DNA from: Micavibrio sp.
GTDB taxonomy: Bacteria > Pseudomonadota > Alphaproteobacteria > Micavibrionales > Micavibrionaceae
Direction: 5' to 3'
NCBI GenBank assembly: GCA_021604545.1
Contig: BQJE01000003.1
Coordinates: 1-64,000, forward strand
Length of the DNA stretch: 64,000 bases
Position numbers and translations under genes: made by a program. Below the pieces are notes generated by a model. That model saw only the letters and a list, made by a program, of their open reading frames with translations. It was not told the origin of the DNA and did no database searches. Shown here piece after piece: positions 43,476-52,402 of the stretch (position 1 is the first letter of the stretch; each line of letters opens with the position of its first letter).

Positions 43476-45767
43476 CTATAGGAGCGCACCAACAACCTTT
43501 AGCGTCCTTTTGACGTAACCTTTAAGCTCGTTATCATTGATAGCTTCTGTGGCCGCATTGGGGTTTTCGCCATGATGATAGCGTCGGGCGTATACGTTCA
43601 ATTCCTCCAACTCGTCGCAAACGTCCTTAAGGGGGAAATCATCGTCGTACCCCCTGATTTTTCCAACAATAGTACCGAGCGCGTCATTATCTGCAAATCT
43701 GGTCGGGTATAGGTTCCGACAATATCCTTCCAAAAGAGGGCGTATTTTTTGGACAACGTCCCTTTGATTACCGTCATTGGCGCTTGTGTAGTATTTGCTC
43801 AACGTATCAATATCGACCCGGTAACGCGCTTGTACGGCTTTTTCAATATCCCACTCAGCAATGCCCGTATTTTTCTCCGATATGCGAAAAAGCTGGAAAG
43901 TTTTGCGCTCATCCGCAGGCAAATCGTCCCAAACAAGCTTTAGGAAATGCTGGTCATGAGACAGCACAATTACTTGCGCGCATTCCCTCCCACATTTTCT
44001 GATGCGCTGCGCCGTGTGGCCTTTTCTGAAATCATCCTGACTATTAAAGGGGTCGTCAAAAACCACAACCTTGTTTGCCTTGTCCGGATCATGTTCCAGT
44101 TGTGCCAAAAAGAACGACAGGGCAAGCGCACTACGATCACCCGAACTTAGCGTGTTTTTGAAACTCGGTTGGTCAATGGGCGTACCGGCATCACCAAGAT
44201 CAATCGGGGTTTGATTGATAAGGATTTGTAAACTTATGCTTGGCGCACCGCCTCTATAGCCGTGTGACGTTTCGGTAATTTGGAAACCTGTGTTAAAACA
44301 ATCCAAATATTCATTGATTGTTTTTTCGTATTTCTTAATTATGCGCTTGGTGTATTCATCCAGCTTTTCTTTGGCCGCGTTTTTCCGGTCTTCTAAGTCT
44401 TTCTTTTCCGTTAAAATATTGCGATATGTATTGCATGCCGCCTCTATTTGCGGTTCATAGCGCCTTTGAGCGGCTTTCAACTTTGCCAACTCCGTTTCCA
44501 CTTGCCGCACTTCGTGGCCCTGCGTTTGCTCCTTCTTCGCACGAATTAAGGCGTTTGCCGCATCCACCGCTTGATTATACTGCACGATTGCCGCCTGAAA
44601 CTGGCGCAGGATTTCAAAATCTGAAAGCAAAGAAGCATCCGGGTTAATTTGTTCAAGGGGCGCTTGTGCTTTCCTTTCTAAATGATCGAGGATGTCTTGC
44701 CGCAGGCGCGCCAAAATGACCATAAGATCATTGGAATCTTGTAGGGCCGGGGCTGTCATATCGCAGTATTGCCCCCAAAAATCCACCGCGGCGGTGTTCT
44801 TATGCAGAACCCGGTCAATTTGCGCCAGTGCCAAATCGCCAAAGCTACCGGAGGTCTCATCACTAAGGGCCTTGATTTCATCTTTCAGGGCATTATAGGC
44901 GGTGCTAAAAAACCCTTTATAGGCTCCGATAAGATCAACGCCAGTCAAGCCTTGGCCACAAAAAGGGCAATTGTCATCATGGATATATGTACAGCCTTCC
45001 GAGAGCCAGGTTTTACCGCGCTCCTGCATGCTATGGGCCTCAATATGGGTCGTTATTTGTCTTTCTGCATCGGCTTCAACGCCTTCAATAGTCTTTGCCA
45101 AAATCGGTAAAAACTCATCCGGGAAAGCCGGAATGTTCATTTGTTCCAATTCGGGGCCGCGCTGCAATCGCGCGGATTGTTTTACGGCCTGTAAATCCCT
45201 TTCTTGATCCGCCACCTTGCTATCAATGTCATCGTCTTTGGCAAGGGTTATAAAATACTTTGCATCCATAACGCCGTCAGGAATTCTGGATTCAAGAAAG
45301 GATTTTTTATCCTTGATTTCGCCGTTTTTGACTTTAATCGCCGCATCAATGGCGCTGACCTCATGGGCCAGATCAACGCCCGCTTTGCCTATGATAACGT
45401 TATACAAGTTTCTTCTATGGTCTATTTCGACGCAATCGCCGGAAAAAACATTTTCGGCCACAAAGGTTGAATCGAATATAGCAATGTCGGGGACTTGCTG
45501 GTTCCATTGCCCGTTTCTGAATATGGCGTTGCCACCATTAATCCGAATTTGAACCTCGGGCGGGTTTTCCGTGTTCCCAATGGTTTGTCTTCCCAAAATA
45601 TAGGCAGGCATGCCGGTTTGAAGCGACCGCAATATAGCGCAAAGGGTCGTTTTCCCGCGCCCGTTTTCAGCAAATACCAGGCTGTTTTTGCCAAAGCTTA
45701 CGTCACCGGCAGCCTTACAACTCTGAAACCGGCCTACGCCCTTTATCGATATGAGCTTCTTAAGCAT
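43476..45767 (-). CDS. RloC/PrrC-like AAA_13 ATPase with zinc hook
   Basis: 763 residues from the ATG at 45767, which has GGAGG eight bases upstream. The N-terminus is an ABC/SMC-like ATPase half with Walker A FAENGRGKTTLC (~36-46). Long helical arms follow, with a zinc-hook CPFCG at ~267 in the first third. The second half brings the signature LSSGDRSALALSFFLAQL and Walker B KVVVFDDPFNSQDDF (~560-575), then VIVLSHDQHFLKLV. This layout is that of RloC-type proteins, Rad50-like ATPases that carry an anticodon nuclease. The last ~150 residues hold R-x3-E (IRPLLEGYCR) and YARRYHHGEN, which could be the remains of the PrrC/RloC Arg-Glu-His site; this is uncertain. A phage-defence role is inferred. 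Confidence 0.8.
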   Translation of the reverse strand: MLKKLISIKGVGRFQSCKAAGDVSFGKNSLVFAENGRGKTTLCAILRSLQTGMPAYILGRQTIGNTENPPEVQIRINGGNAIFRNGQWNQQVPDIAIFDSTFVAENVFSGDCVEIDHRRNLYNVIIGKAGVDLAHEVSAIDAAIKVKNGEIKDKKSFLESRIPDGVMDAKYFITLAKDDDIDSKVADQERDLQAVKQSARLQRGPELEQMNIPAFPDEFLPILAKTIEGVEADAERQITTHIEAHSMQERGKTWLSEGCTYIHDDNCPFCGQGLTGVDLIGAYKGFFSTAYNALKDEIKALSDETSGSFGDLALAQIDRVLHKNTAAVDFWGQYCDMTAPALQDSNDLMVILARLRQDILDHLERKAQAPLEQINPDASLLSDFEILRQFQAAIVQYNQAVDAANALIRAKKEQTQGHEVRQVETELAKLKAAQRRYEPQIEAACNTYRNILTEKKDLEDRKNAAKEKLDEYTKRIIKKYEKTINEYLDCFNTGFQITETSHGYRGGAPSISLQILINQTPIDLGDAGTPIDQPSFKNTLSSGDRSALALSFFLAQLEHDPDKANKVVVFDDPFNSQDDFRKGHTAQRIRKCGRECAQVIVLSHDQHFLKLVWDDLPADERKTFQLFRISEKNTGIAEWDIEKAVQARYRVDIDTLSKYYTSANDGNQRDVVQKIRPLLEGYCRNLYPTRFADNDALGTIVGKIRGYDDDFPLKDVCDELEELNVYARRYHHGENPNAATEAINDNELKGYVKRTLKVVGALL

Positions 45768-45933
45768 TTTTATATCCTCCACAGCAACAATCATACGGCC
45801 TTATATTGCCCATCAAGGTTTTTATTATAACAATTCGTTAAACACGAACAAATATTAAGAGCGGTATCTTTGAGAGTCCATCTCCATTTTTACCTTCGAT
45901 AATAAAGATCACCAAGGGTAAACCCTCAGGCTA

Positions 45934-46869
45934 TCAGCCCTTAAACAACTTGAAGCTCACCTGATACCGGTAAAATTCAATGTTATTAGTCACCGACAGC
46001 GCCCGTTTCAGCCTAAGATCATCTTCTAATGCTATGATGATACCTCTCACCGCTTGGTTGGATTCTGCCAATTCTTCCTGCACATACCCCATGTAACGTT
46101 GTATCTGGCCAACTACAGCATCACTGGCACGGCCCCTTTTCAATTCCACCACTAACAATGTTTTTTTGTCTTTACTAATGGCAAGAATATCAATCGGTCC
46201 GGTATCGCTAGGATATTGCTGTCCAACGATTTCACCATCTTCCTGAAAAATATCATAGTCCTGCCCCAGAGACGTTTGTGGCCAGTTATGAACGAGGAAC
46301 TCTTCCAGATGAGCCTCCAAAGCAAAGACACTTGGGTCTTCGACCAACTCATCAGTGGCGATTAACTTTGGTGGTTCGTTTCCGGCAATAAAGCTTTCGA
46401 TTTCTGGGCCGTGTTTTGTAACACAACTGACCGTACCGATAGAACCAGTAGATTTTTGCAGTGCATCGCTCATCTCGCTGCGTTCTATAACGATGGGGTA
46501 CCACTGTACTTTACGGCGATGGGGGAGAGGATGACCCGGATGATAACTATAGCCGCCTATAACTTCGCCAACCCAGTACGCACTACTACCGTTGGGGCAC
46601 AAGACAATATCGCCTTCATTTATGCCCTTACAAATTCTATGCAGCATGCCACAAGCCAGTCCGGCAGTAACTTTGCTCTTACCAGGGTTTTTCTCCTGAT
46701 AGATCGGAATAAACTTCTTATTAAAATCCCGCCAGTTATCTGTAAGCTCATTTGATAAATCAACATCAATATCCCAACCCCCGCCGAACCACTGTCCTTC
46801 GTGACACTCCTCGGCGTGACTGTGCTTTGCGCCTAGCATTATGCGGTAATATTCTCTTCCAGCTATCAT
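45934..46869 (-). CDS. NucS/DUF91-type endonuclease with N-terminal reader-like domain
   Basis: 311 residues. The C-terminal ~125 residues are a PD-(D/E)XK nuclease of the NucS (DUF91) type: LEAHLEEFLVHNW, GPIDILAISKDKKTLLVVELKRG with the Asp and Glu-x-Lys, and GQIQRYMGYVQ. The N-terminal ~140 residues (YYRIMLGAKHSHAEECHEGQ, FNKKFIPIYQEKNP, INEGDIVLCPNGSSAYWVGEV) look like a PUA/EVE-like base-reading domain of modification-dependent restriction enzymes. That part is inference from pattern. The ATG at 46869 follows GGAAGAA. It is 14 bases from the next gene in a four-gene minus-strand set. Confidence 0.75.
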   Translation of the reverse strand: MIAGREYYRIMLGAKHSHAEECHEGQWFGGGWDIDVDLSNELTDNWRDFNKKFIPIYQEKNPGKSKVTAGLACGMLHRICKGINEGDIVLCPNGSSAYWVGEVIGGYSYHPGHPLPHRRKVQWYPIVIERSEMSDALQKSTGSIGTVSCVTKHGPEIESFIAGNEPPKLIATDELVEDPSVFALEAHLEEFLVHNWPQTSLGQDYDIFQEDGEIVGQQYPSDTGPIDILAISKDKKTLLVVELKRGRASDAVVGQIQRYMGYVQEELAESNQAVRGIIIALEDDLRLKRALSVTNNIEFYRYQVSFKLFKG

Positions 46870-46883
46870 AGATTCAATTCTTC

Positions 46884-47423
46884 CTAATATTTAATGTTTT
46901 CATCAGCATTGCGTTCTTTATCGGCTTGGTAAAGCACACGATCGGAATTTCGGAAAGAGAAACCGCGTTTTTCACATTCCTCCTTCAAACGCTTCAAATA
47001 ATCCAGATACAGCACAATTTGTTGGTTACGATTATGTGGCACCTTCAAAGCCTTACCGTATAAAAAGCGATGCACACGCTGGTCAATAATTTGATAAATC
47101 TCAGGATTTACAAACCTTAAAATCGTCGATGCCACAGGCAGGCGGATACCTTTTGTATCCAACAGAGCCAACAAAACCTCTTTGGTCTTTTCTTTATCCA
47201 TCACCCTCCCCCGAAGAGAGGGAGAATTAATTAAATCTTCTGTATTAGGCTTTATCTGCGCATAACGATTAACCTTCCAAAGCAAAATTTCATTGATAAT
47301 ATCCTGATCAAAATCCCCAGTCGTATGATCAAGCTTTTTTGTCAAATTACCTTGATAATCAAAGCGTTCCAAAAAGCCCGCTTCATCTTGCTTGCATATA
47401 TCGTTAATAGTTTTCAACGTCAT
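46884..47423 (-). CDS. Unknown protein with HhH-like motif in the defence cluster
   Basis: 179 residues, no signal or membrane segment. The middle (KGIRLPVASTILRFVNPEIY, then QIIDQRVHRFLYG) matches the helix-hairpin-helix pattern of DNA glycosylase-like proteins (G-x-x-x-P-x-A-S, then I-D-x-R/H-V-x-R). No catalytic Lys/Asp pair can be assigned with confidence. The C-terminal ~40 residues are basic (LKEECEKRGFSFRNSDRVLY). Its start overlaps the stop of the DUF2779 gene by four bases, so the two are translated together. A DNA-binding role is likely; no named family is assigned. Confidence 0.7.
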   Translation of the reverse strand: MTLKTINDICKQDEAGFLERFDYQGNLTKKLDHTTGDFDQDIINEILLWKVNRYAQIKPNTEDLINSPSLRGRVMDKEKTKEVLLALLDTKGIRLPVASTILRFVNPEIYQIIDQRVHRFLYGKALKVPHNRNQQIVLYLDYLKRLKEECEKRGFSFRNSDRVLYQADKERNADENIKY

Positions 47424-48916
47424 TCCTCCACCATCGCCTCTCTTATAACATCCACCAGCTTTACCATTGCCAAAGTATCAAGTTCGCAATATTCAGATAA
47501 ATTATTCCATAGTGTTTCATGTTCCGGTTTTGGTAACCTCCCCTCCGCAAATGCCTGATATTGCCCGGAAGCCTCCATACCATTGGCAATACCCATATCT
47601 TCATAGCTCAGGTCAGTAAAGGCAGGCAGCACGTATTTAATCGAAGCCGAACCCATCTGGGCCGGATGATAGAGCCAGCGTTTGCGGAACGGGATCAACA
47701 AATCTACCATACGCTGATTAATCTGCTGAAGACCTGTAGAATATTCCGGGAAAGCCTCTGCTAGTTTGTTATTACAGCCTTCTTCAAAGGTCTGGCTGTA
47801 AACGATGACAGAACCATTATCGCTACATAGATCAATAAGAGCCTCGGTCATAGGTCTGCGAGGATCACTTAGCTCTTTGTGAAGGAACTCATGATGCAGC
47901 AACTTCGCATTTGGTTCTGTCTGAACATGCAGGGAGAACTGGAACGGTATCTGATTATAAGGCCCTGTTCCATCAAAGATGGGGATTGCTGGCCCTAGCG
48001 TCTCATAATCAAGGTAATAAAGCGGATACTGAAGCCGCCCCAGAAACACCCTGAGATTTTCTTCATCAATATGAACTTTATCATCCTGAAAACAGGATAT
48101 ATCTATTCGCTTAGAACCGCCGGGTAATAAGTCCACCGGAATATTCTGAATGTCGAAACTGTTTATATGCCCGACGATCTCATCTGCTTTTTTTCCAGCA
48201 TAGACGTTGAAAACAGAGTATTCGGGGACATGTTTCCAACAATGTGCTTTGTAATCACACTCAAAAGGACTGTTACAACGTGCTCCAATTTCTGCCTCCG
48301 GTTCCTTCTTCCTATCCAGCACATACCCTAGTTGTCCGGCTACATATTCAACTTCGCTCTGTTTTGCAAATACATGCTCTGAAATATCCTCTAGCTTGAA
48401 CAACGCCTGAGGATCAATCTCACCATCACGGACATAGCTGTTATCAATGACCATCATAAAGCATTTGCGGATTTTATATCCGGCGTGATAAAAAACATGA
48501 TACTGCAAAGACACATCATCAATGTGATAACCCTTAATCCCTGTAGAGCTTTTAACCTCAATCAAATCCCACGCATCCGTACCAGCAACTTTACGCAAGA
48601 TGTCTATGCGGGAATAAGACCCATCAACGGGATGCATTGCTGTAGCTTCATAAATTATATCATGGCCATCTTTTACGAATTGTTCTGTCGAAGTTATCGC
48701 TCCTGTGATGTCCCAGTACTCATTGGTAACTTCTACACCCCCTTCAAAATATTGCTGCGCCAACACACCAATATCATGCCCGGTGTCAAACCGAGCCTGT
48801 GTCGCCGCATCGGTTTCCGGGGCAAGGTCTTTACGATGCCGGTAAAACCATAGAGCTTTAGGGCATTGCAGCCCCTTTAAGTATTGCGATTTTGATAGTT
48901 TTGGCTCAGTTGTCAT
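47420..48916 (-). CDS. DUF2779 protein with Cas4-like nuclease N-terminus
   Basis: 498 residues. It starts LSKSQYLKGLQCPKALWFYR, the entry of RecB/Cas4-like PD-(D/E)XK nucleases; YSRIDILRK and WDLIEVKSST (~105-126) supply the Asp and Glu-x-Lys. CNSPFECDYKAHCW (~206-219) is a cysteine group that in Cas4-type enzymes holds a 4Fe-4S cluster. The C-terminal half is the DUF2779 domain, with RNase H-like features: YPLYYLDYETLGPAIPIF, then VIVYSQTFEEG and YCELDTLAMVKLVD. So it may combine two nucleases. It is the first gene of the minus-strand cluster running to 43476. Function is unproven; defence or repair is inferred. Confidence 0.85.
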   Translation of the reverse strand: MTTEPKLSKSQYLKGLQCPKALWFYRHRKDLAPETDAATQARFDTGHDIGVLAQQYFEGGVEVTNEYWDITGAITSTEQFVKDGHDIIYEATAMHPVDGSYSRIDILRKVAGTDAWDLIEVKSSTGIKGYHIDDVSLQYHVFYHAGYKIRKCFMMVIDNSYVRDGEIDPQALFKLEDISEHVFAKQSEVEYVAGQLGYVLDRKKEPEAEIGARCNSPFECDYKAHCWKHVPEYSVFNVYAGKKADEIVGHINSFDIQNIPVDLLPGGSKRIDISCFQDDKVHIDEENLRVFLGRLQYPLYYLDYETLGPAIPIFDGTGPYNQIPFQFSLHVQTEPNAKLLHHEFLHKELSDPRRPMTEALIDLCSDNGSVIVYSQTFEEGCNNKLAEAFPEYSTGLQQINQRMVDLLIPFRKRWLYHPAQMGSASIKYVLPAFTDLSYEDMGIANGMEASGQYQAFAEGRLPKPEHETLWNNLSEYCELDTLAMVKLVDVIREAMVEE

Positions 48917-49275
48917 GCTTGTGACATTGCTCTGTGTGGCCTAAGATTTCAAGCCTTAAGCGCCATAGGCTGGCAGGCAGCCTTAGTTATCAAAAACCTT
49001 CAATTGACACATTATAAAGCTTGTCACACTATGAACACGGGAATTCTTCGGAATTTCCAGGGCTTCGAAAACCCTAACAGTAGCGGCTCTTACATCCGCC
49101 GGAAGTGGTGTTGCCTCGATCGTATGATCGGGTGCAGCAGTCATGTCCAAGCTGTTCGCAGCCAAAAGCTGCTGGCCGTTTCTACTGTTACGGTTTTCGA
49201 ATGCCCGGTCACCAGAGATCATATAAATATGGTTTTTGGTGACCTCTTCGAAACTGGGACAAGAACGCAGGCCGC
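48917..49275. other. Divergent gap between DUF2779 and PD-(D/E)XK genes
   Basis: No firm gene. The minus-strand frame ending at 48983 could give an ~80-residue protein from an ATG near 49222 (TIEATPLPADVRAATVRVFE, KNSRVHSVTSFI), but it has no clear ribosome site or family and is rated below one in three. The gap should hold the promoters of the two divergent nuclease genes; none could be named. Confidence 0.4.
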
Positions 49276-50250
49276 ATGACAACAGACCCCGCCGTAACGG
49301 ATGACACAGACGAACTTTCATATTTTCTTAGCATCACTGAGCGAGATATTGATCTTCTGGTTCTGGAAGAGCTTCACGTCAACCAGGATTTCACCTCATG
49401 GTTTGTTCGGAGTTGTTTGCCTGATGCACGGCAAATAGAGTTTTGCGGGGCATGGCACTCGCTGGTTGATTCCGTTCACGGCGAGTCAGACCTGACATTG
49501 GTTGTCGAAATCGAAGGATGCAAAACAGCGATACTAATTGAGGACAAGATTGGCGCAATCACTATGCCGGAGCAATCCAGCCGTTACCGGCGCAGAGGTG
49601 ACAAAGGCATTGCTGACGGTCGCTGGAAACAATTCTTTACCTGCATGATTGCCCCGCAAAGGTATCTGGACCGCCTCTCAGAAGGCGAAGTGTATGACGC
49701 TCATATCAGTTACGAGGACATTGCAGAGTGGCTTAAATCAGCGGATAACACAGCCCTCAACTCGGCAAGGGGTGAATATCGTGCTAATTTTGTTACCTCC
49801 GCCATCGATAAGCAACGCCGGACAGGTGCATCCCCACGCGATCCAATGGTTGAATTGTTTCTGAGCCGCTATCAGGATCATGTCCGGCAAGAACATCCCG
49901 CACTTCCAGCCGCCATGATTAATTGGAACTGGATTACCTTCATTTTACCGCCAATTCCCGGCAGCAACATCGGCAGGAGCTTGCACCACAAGCTGACGCA
50001 GGGGTTAATAGAGCTTGAATTTCAATGCACCCCGGACCAACATTCCGACCTGATGCGCCAATACAGCAAACTGCGAACAGGAACCCGCACATTCAAAAAA
50101 TACTCCAAATATCTCGGCCTACGGGAAGAGGTTGGTAGGCTGGACATCAGCAATGAGTTTGATGATACGAAAGAGGATGTTGAAGCTGCGCTTGCCGCTG
50201 CCGAGATTATCATCACCGAGTGTTATCAGATTAAAGAAGGCTCAGAATAA
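49276..50250 (+). CDS. PD-(D/E)XK nuclease family protein
   Basis: 324 residues. The N-terminal ~150 carry the nuclease fold: ITERDIDLLVLEELHVNQDF, FCGAWHSLVDSVHGESDLTLVVE and AILIEDKIGA, giving Glu-Ser-Asp (~residues 73-75) and Glu-Asp-Lys (~93-95), followed by EQSSRYRRRGDKG. The rest (~160-324) is mixed alpha/beta and resembles the second domain of DUF4268/PDDEXK-type proteins. Such proteins are common in defence islands but their targets are unknown. It is divergent from the DUF2779 gene and overlaps the convergent recombinase stop by nine bases. Confidence 0.8.
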   Translation: MTTDPAVTDDTDELSYFLSITERDIDLLVLEELHVNQDFTSWFVRSCLPDARQIEFCGAWHSLVDSVHGESDLTLVVEIEGCKTAILIEDKIGAITMPEQSSRYRRRGDKGIADGRWKQFFTCMIAPQRYLDRLSEGEVYDAHISYEDIAEWLKSADNTALNSARGEYRANFVTSAIDKQRRTGASPRDPMVELFLSRYQDHVRQEHPALPAAMINWNWITFILPPIPGSNIGRSLHHKLTQGLIELEFQCTPDQHSDLMRQYSKLRTGTRTFKKYSKYLGLREEVGRLDISNEFDDTKEDVEAALAAAEIIITECYQIKEGSE

Positions 50251-51216
50251 AAACCCTGCGGCATTGTTGTTAAATAAATCACCGTCACGGATATAACGAG
50301 AAAGACTGGAATCCGAGGCATGTCCTGTCTGAGCGCGTATCTTCCATGATGATGCGCCGTGCATCGCCGCCGAGGTTGCCAAGCCTGCGCGTAAACTGTG
50401 ACCGCTGTACCGGGCTGGATCGAGTTCTCCTATCTTTTTGATATGTTCTTTAATAATGCAGGATACGGCGTGACCGCTCAGGCGCTTATCTGATATTACC
50501 CCGCCTTTTGTTACGGGCCTGAAGATTGCGCCTGTATCGGCATCCAAAACATCAATCCATGCCTGTAGAGATTTTACAGGACAAATCATACCCCTGCCAA
50601 ACGGGATGCCGATCTTTCTTCCTACGCCTGTCTGGTCAGTTTTCGAACGGGTTAGTATTATCACTGCACCCTGAGAGGTAAATTCCACATCTTCAATGTT
50701 CAGTCCTACCAATTCGCTGCGCCGGAAGGCTCCGCAAAACCCTATCAGGATTAAAGCTTTGTCTCTTGATCCTTTCACATTCCTCGGTATCTGTCCGTAG
50801 AGAGCAATAACGTCTTCTTTTAATAATGGTGATGCTTGAGACTGAGGGATTCCATGCTGTCTTTGTACGCCCCGCAATGTCATTTTTACAATCTCACTTT
50901 GAGCCGGTGAAGGGTAGCCTTTCATCTGGTGTGCCTTCGATATTGATGCCAATCTCCTCTTCAACGTGGCCACGCTCAAGGCTCCAGAATAAGCCGTCAA
51001 ATATTCTGCTATCATTTCAGGATTTGCTGGGATCATCCCGCGCCATGCGCCAGTAAAATGCGCGATGTCGGATTTTAAAGCGCGGCGACTATTCTCAGAT
51101 AGTGAGCACCGGATATATTCGGCAGTTTTCTCGGTCAGTGATAATTGTGAAGATTGCGCAGCAGCTACCTGCATTAGAGAGGACATGGATTCTTTTTTGT
51201 GGACATCGACACTCAT
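50242..51216 (-). CDS. Second tyrosine recombinase of the island
   Basis: 324 residues from the ATG at 51216, which has GGAGG six bases upstream; an ATG at 51255 would lie deeper in the preceding gene. The SAM-like core-binding domain is at ~25-115 (SENSRRALKSDIAHFTGAW). The catalytic domain is complete: Arg in CGAFRRSELVGL, Lys near RSKTDQTG, His-x-x-Arg in YSGHSLRAG, His in TGHASDSS and Tyr in LSRYIRDGD. This type is typical of plasmid and island recombinases. It lies 5-6 kb from the tRNA end, so it is not the att-site integrase. It overlaps its upstream neighbour and may work with it. Confidence 0.92.
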   Translation of the reverse strand: MSVDVHKKESMSSLMQVAAAQSSQLSLTEKTAEYIRCSLSENSRRALKSDIAHFTGAWRGMIPANPEMIAEYLTAYSGALSVATLKRRLASISKAHQMKGYPSPAQSEIVKMTLRGVQRQHGIPQSQASPLLKEDVIALYGQIPRNVKGSRDKALILIGFCGAFRRSELVGLNIEDVEFTSQGAVIILTRSKTDQTGVGRKIGIPFGRGMICPVKSLQAWIDVLDADTGAIFRPVTKGGVISDKRLSGHAVSCIIKEHIKKIGELDPARYSGHSLRAGLATSAAMHGASSWKIRAQTGHASDSSLSRYIRDGDLFNNNAAGFLF

Positions 51217-51238
51217 GCTTGACCTCCAAACAGATCGT

Positions 51239-52321
51239 TCATTGCTCTTCCTCATTCAAAGACCGTTGCAATTGCTTGCATCTAATATCATCCAGCACTT
51301 CCATGTTTTCTGTCAGAAGCTCGCGCAAGCCAAGATATTCGGGCAAACACAGCCCTGCGCTTTCAACATCGGTGATCTCACCCTGTTGCCGGAAGTCATT
51401 CAATACCTCTGAGGTTAGTGCTTTATCGATCCTGCGCCCTTCCAGATAAAACAGGCCGAGGCCGATTTGCCTTACGGTGAATTGTTTCAGTTGCGAAACG
51501 GCTTTCTGTAGCTGCCGAAAGCTGGCCTGACCTGTTCGCGTAAACATATCGGCAGCATAAAGCGGAATGCCCTCAACTTCCGGCGCAACCGGAATAGGAT
51601 CATAAAAAGTGTATAGCGGCTTCGGCTGCTTTCTAATCTCCTGCCAAATCAGAGGCGTAAATATCGACAATGGCCACGATGTTTTGCCGATAACACTGAT
51701 ACAGCTTTCAATTAGATCGACAGGCACGTCAAGGCCGCGAAGAACCTTAACCACCTTATCAGGGGAACCCACACGCCCCGGCATAACATCGGAGGGAAAT
51801 TTCTTCGTCCCGGCCAGACACCAAAGCGAGATGGCCCTTTCTATCAGGGGATTATTTTCATGCGCAGCGTAATCCGCCAGTAAATCATCATCGGCCTTGG
51901 ACAGCTTTTCTCGCAGGTCGTTATATCCCGGCGACTGCTCTGCTTGAATGAACAGTTCATCGGCAAGCCGGGTTTTTACGGCCCCGCACAGCAGCCGTGT
52001 CAGATATATCGCCACCCGCTCGTCACCAACACGCCGCCTCCATGATGACGCAGAAACGGCAGTCAGAACCTTGATAACGACATCAGGGCTGGCTGCACCA
52101 ACGTCCTCAAGGGCTACTACATGGAGCCTGCGCCAGAAACTTCTTCGGTCTTGCCGCCACAACGCTGATGCGGCCATCATCGCTCTTTCAACTTCGTTTC
52201 TTCGAATGGCTTTTTGAAGCATTGAGGCTGCGATATACTTATTACACAGCCACGCAGAAACTGACGGCGTATCGCCGATACCGGCCTCGATCTCATCCAG
52301 AATGTTTTTTAAACCCGCCAT
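51239..52321 (-). CDS. Unknown protein, RarA/MgsA-tail-like, paired with recombinase
   Basis: 360 residues, largely helical. Residues ~30-85 (YIAASMLQKAIRRNEVERAM, WRRLHVVALEDVGAASPDVV) resemble the C-terminal collar region of RarA/MgsA clamp-loader-like ATPases, where R-R-L-x-x-x-A-x-E-D-(I/V)-G-x-A-x-P is conserved. No P-loop is present, so it is not an ATPase. The rest shows no recognised domain. It is read directly into the recombinase gene (start of the latter lies ~20 bases past this stop on the ribosome-site choice used), which suggests a shared job at DNA ends or replication forks. The ATG follows GAGG. Confidence 0.65.
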   Translation of the reverse strand: MAGLKNILDEIEAGIGDTPSVSAWLCNKYIAASMLQKAIRRNEVERAMMAASALWRQDRRSFWRRLHVVALEDVGAASPDVVIKVLTAVSASSWRRRVGDERVAIYLTRLLCGAVKTRLADELFIQAEQSPGYNDLREKLSKADDDLLADYAAHENNPLIERAISLWCLAGTKKFPSDVMPGRVGSPDKVVKVLRGLDVPVDLIESCISVIGKTSWPLSIFTPLIWQEIRKQPKPLYTFYDPIPVAPEVEGIPLYAADMFTRTGQASFRQLQKAVSQLKQFTVRQIGLGLFYLEGRRIDKALTSEVLNDFRQQGEITDVESAGLCLPEYLGLRELLTENMEVLDDIRCKQLQRSLNEEEQ

Positions 52322-52402
52322 ACCAAAGCCTCATAATTGTTAATTACCTTGGCTTTGAGCGTGGCTTAATGGCGGGCGGGGTCAAGAAGAGTACGATAAA
52401 TT

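Noticed and set aside
46152-46752. A frame on the plus strand at 46411-46755 opposite the NucS-like gene
   Set aside because: No ribosome site or similarity; the nuclease motifs lie in the minus-strand frame.
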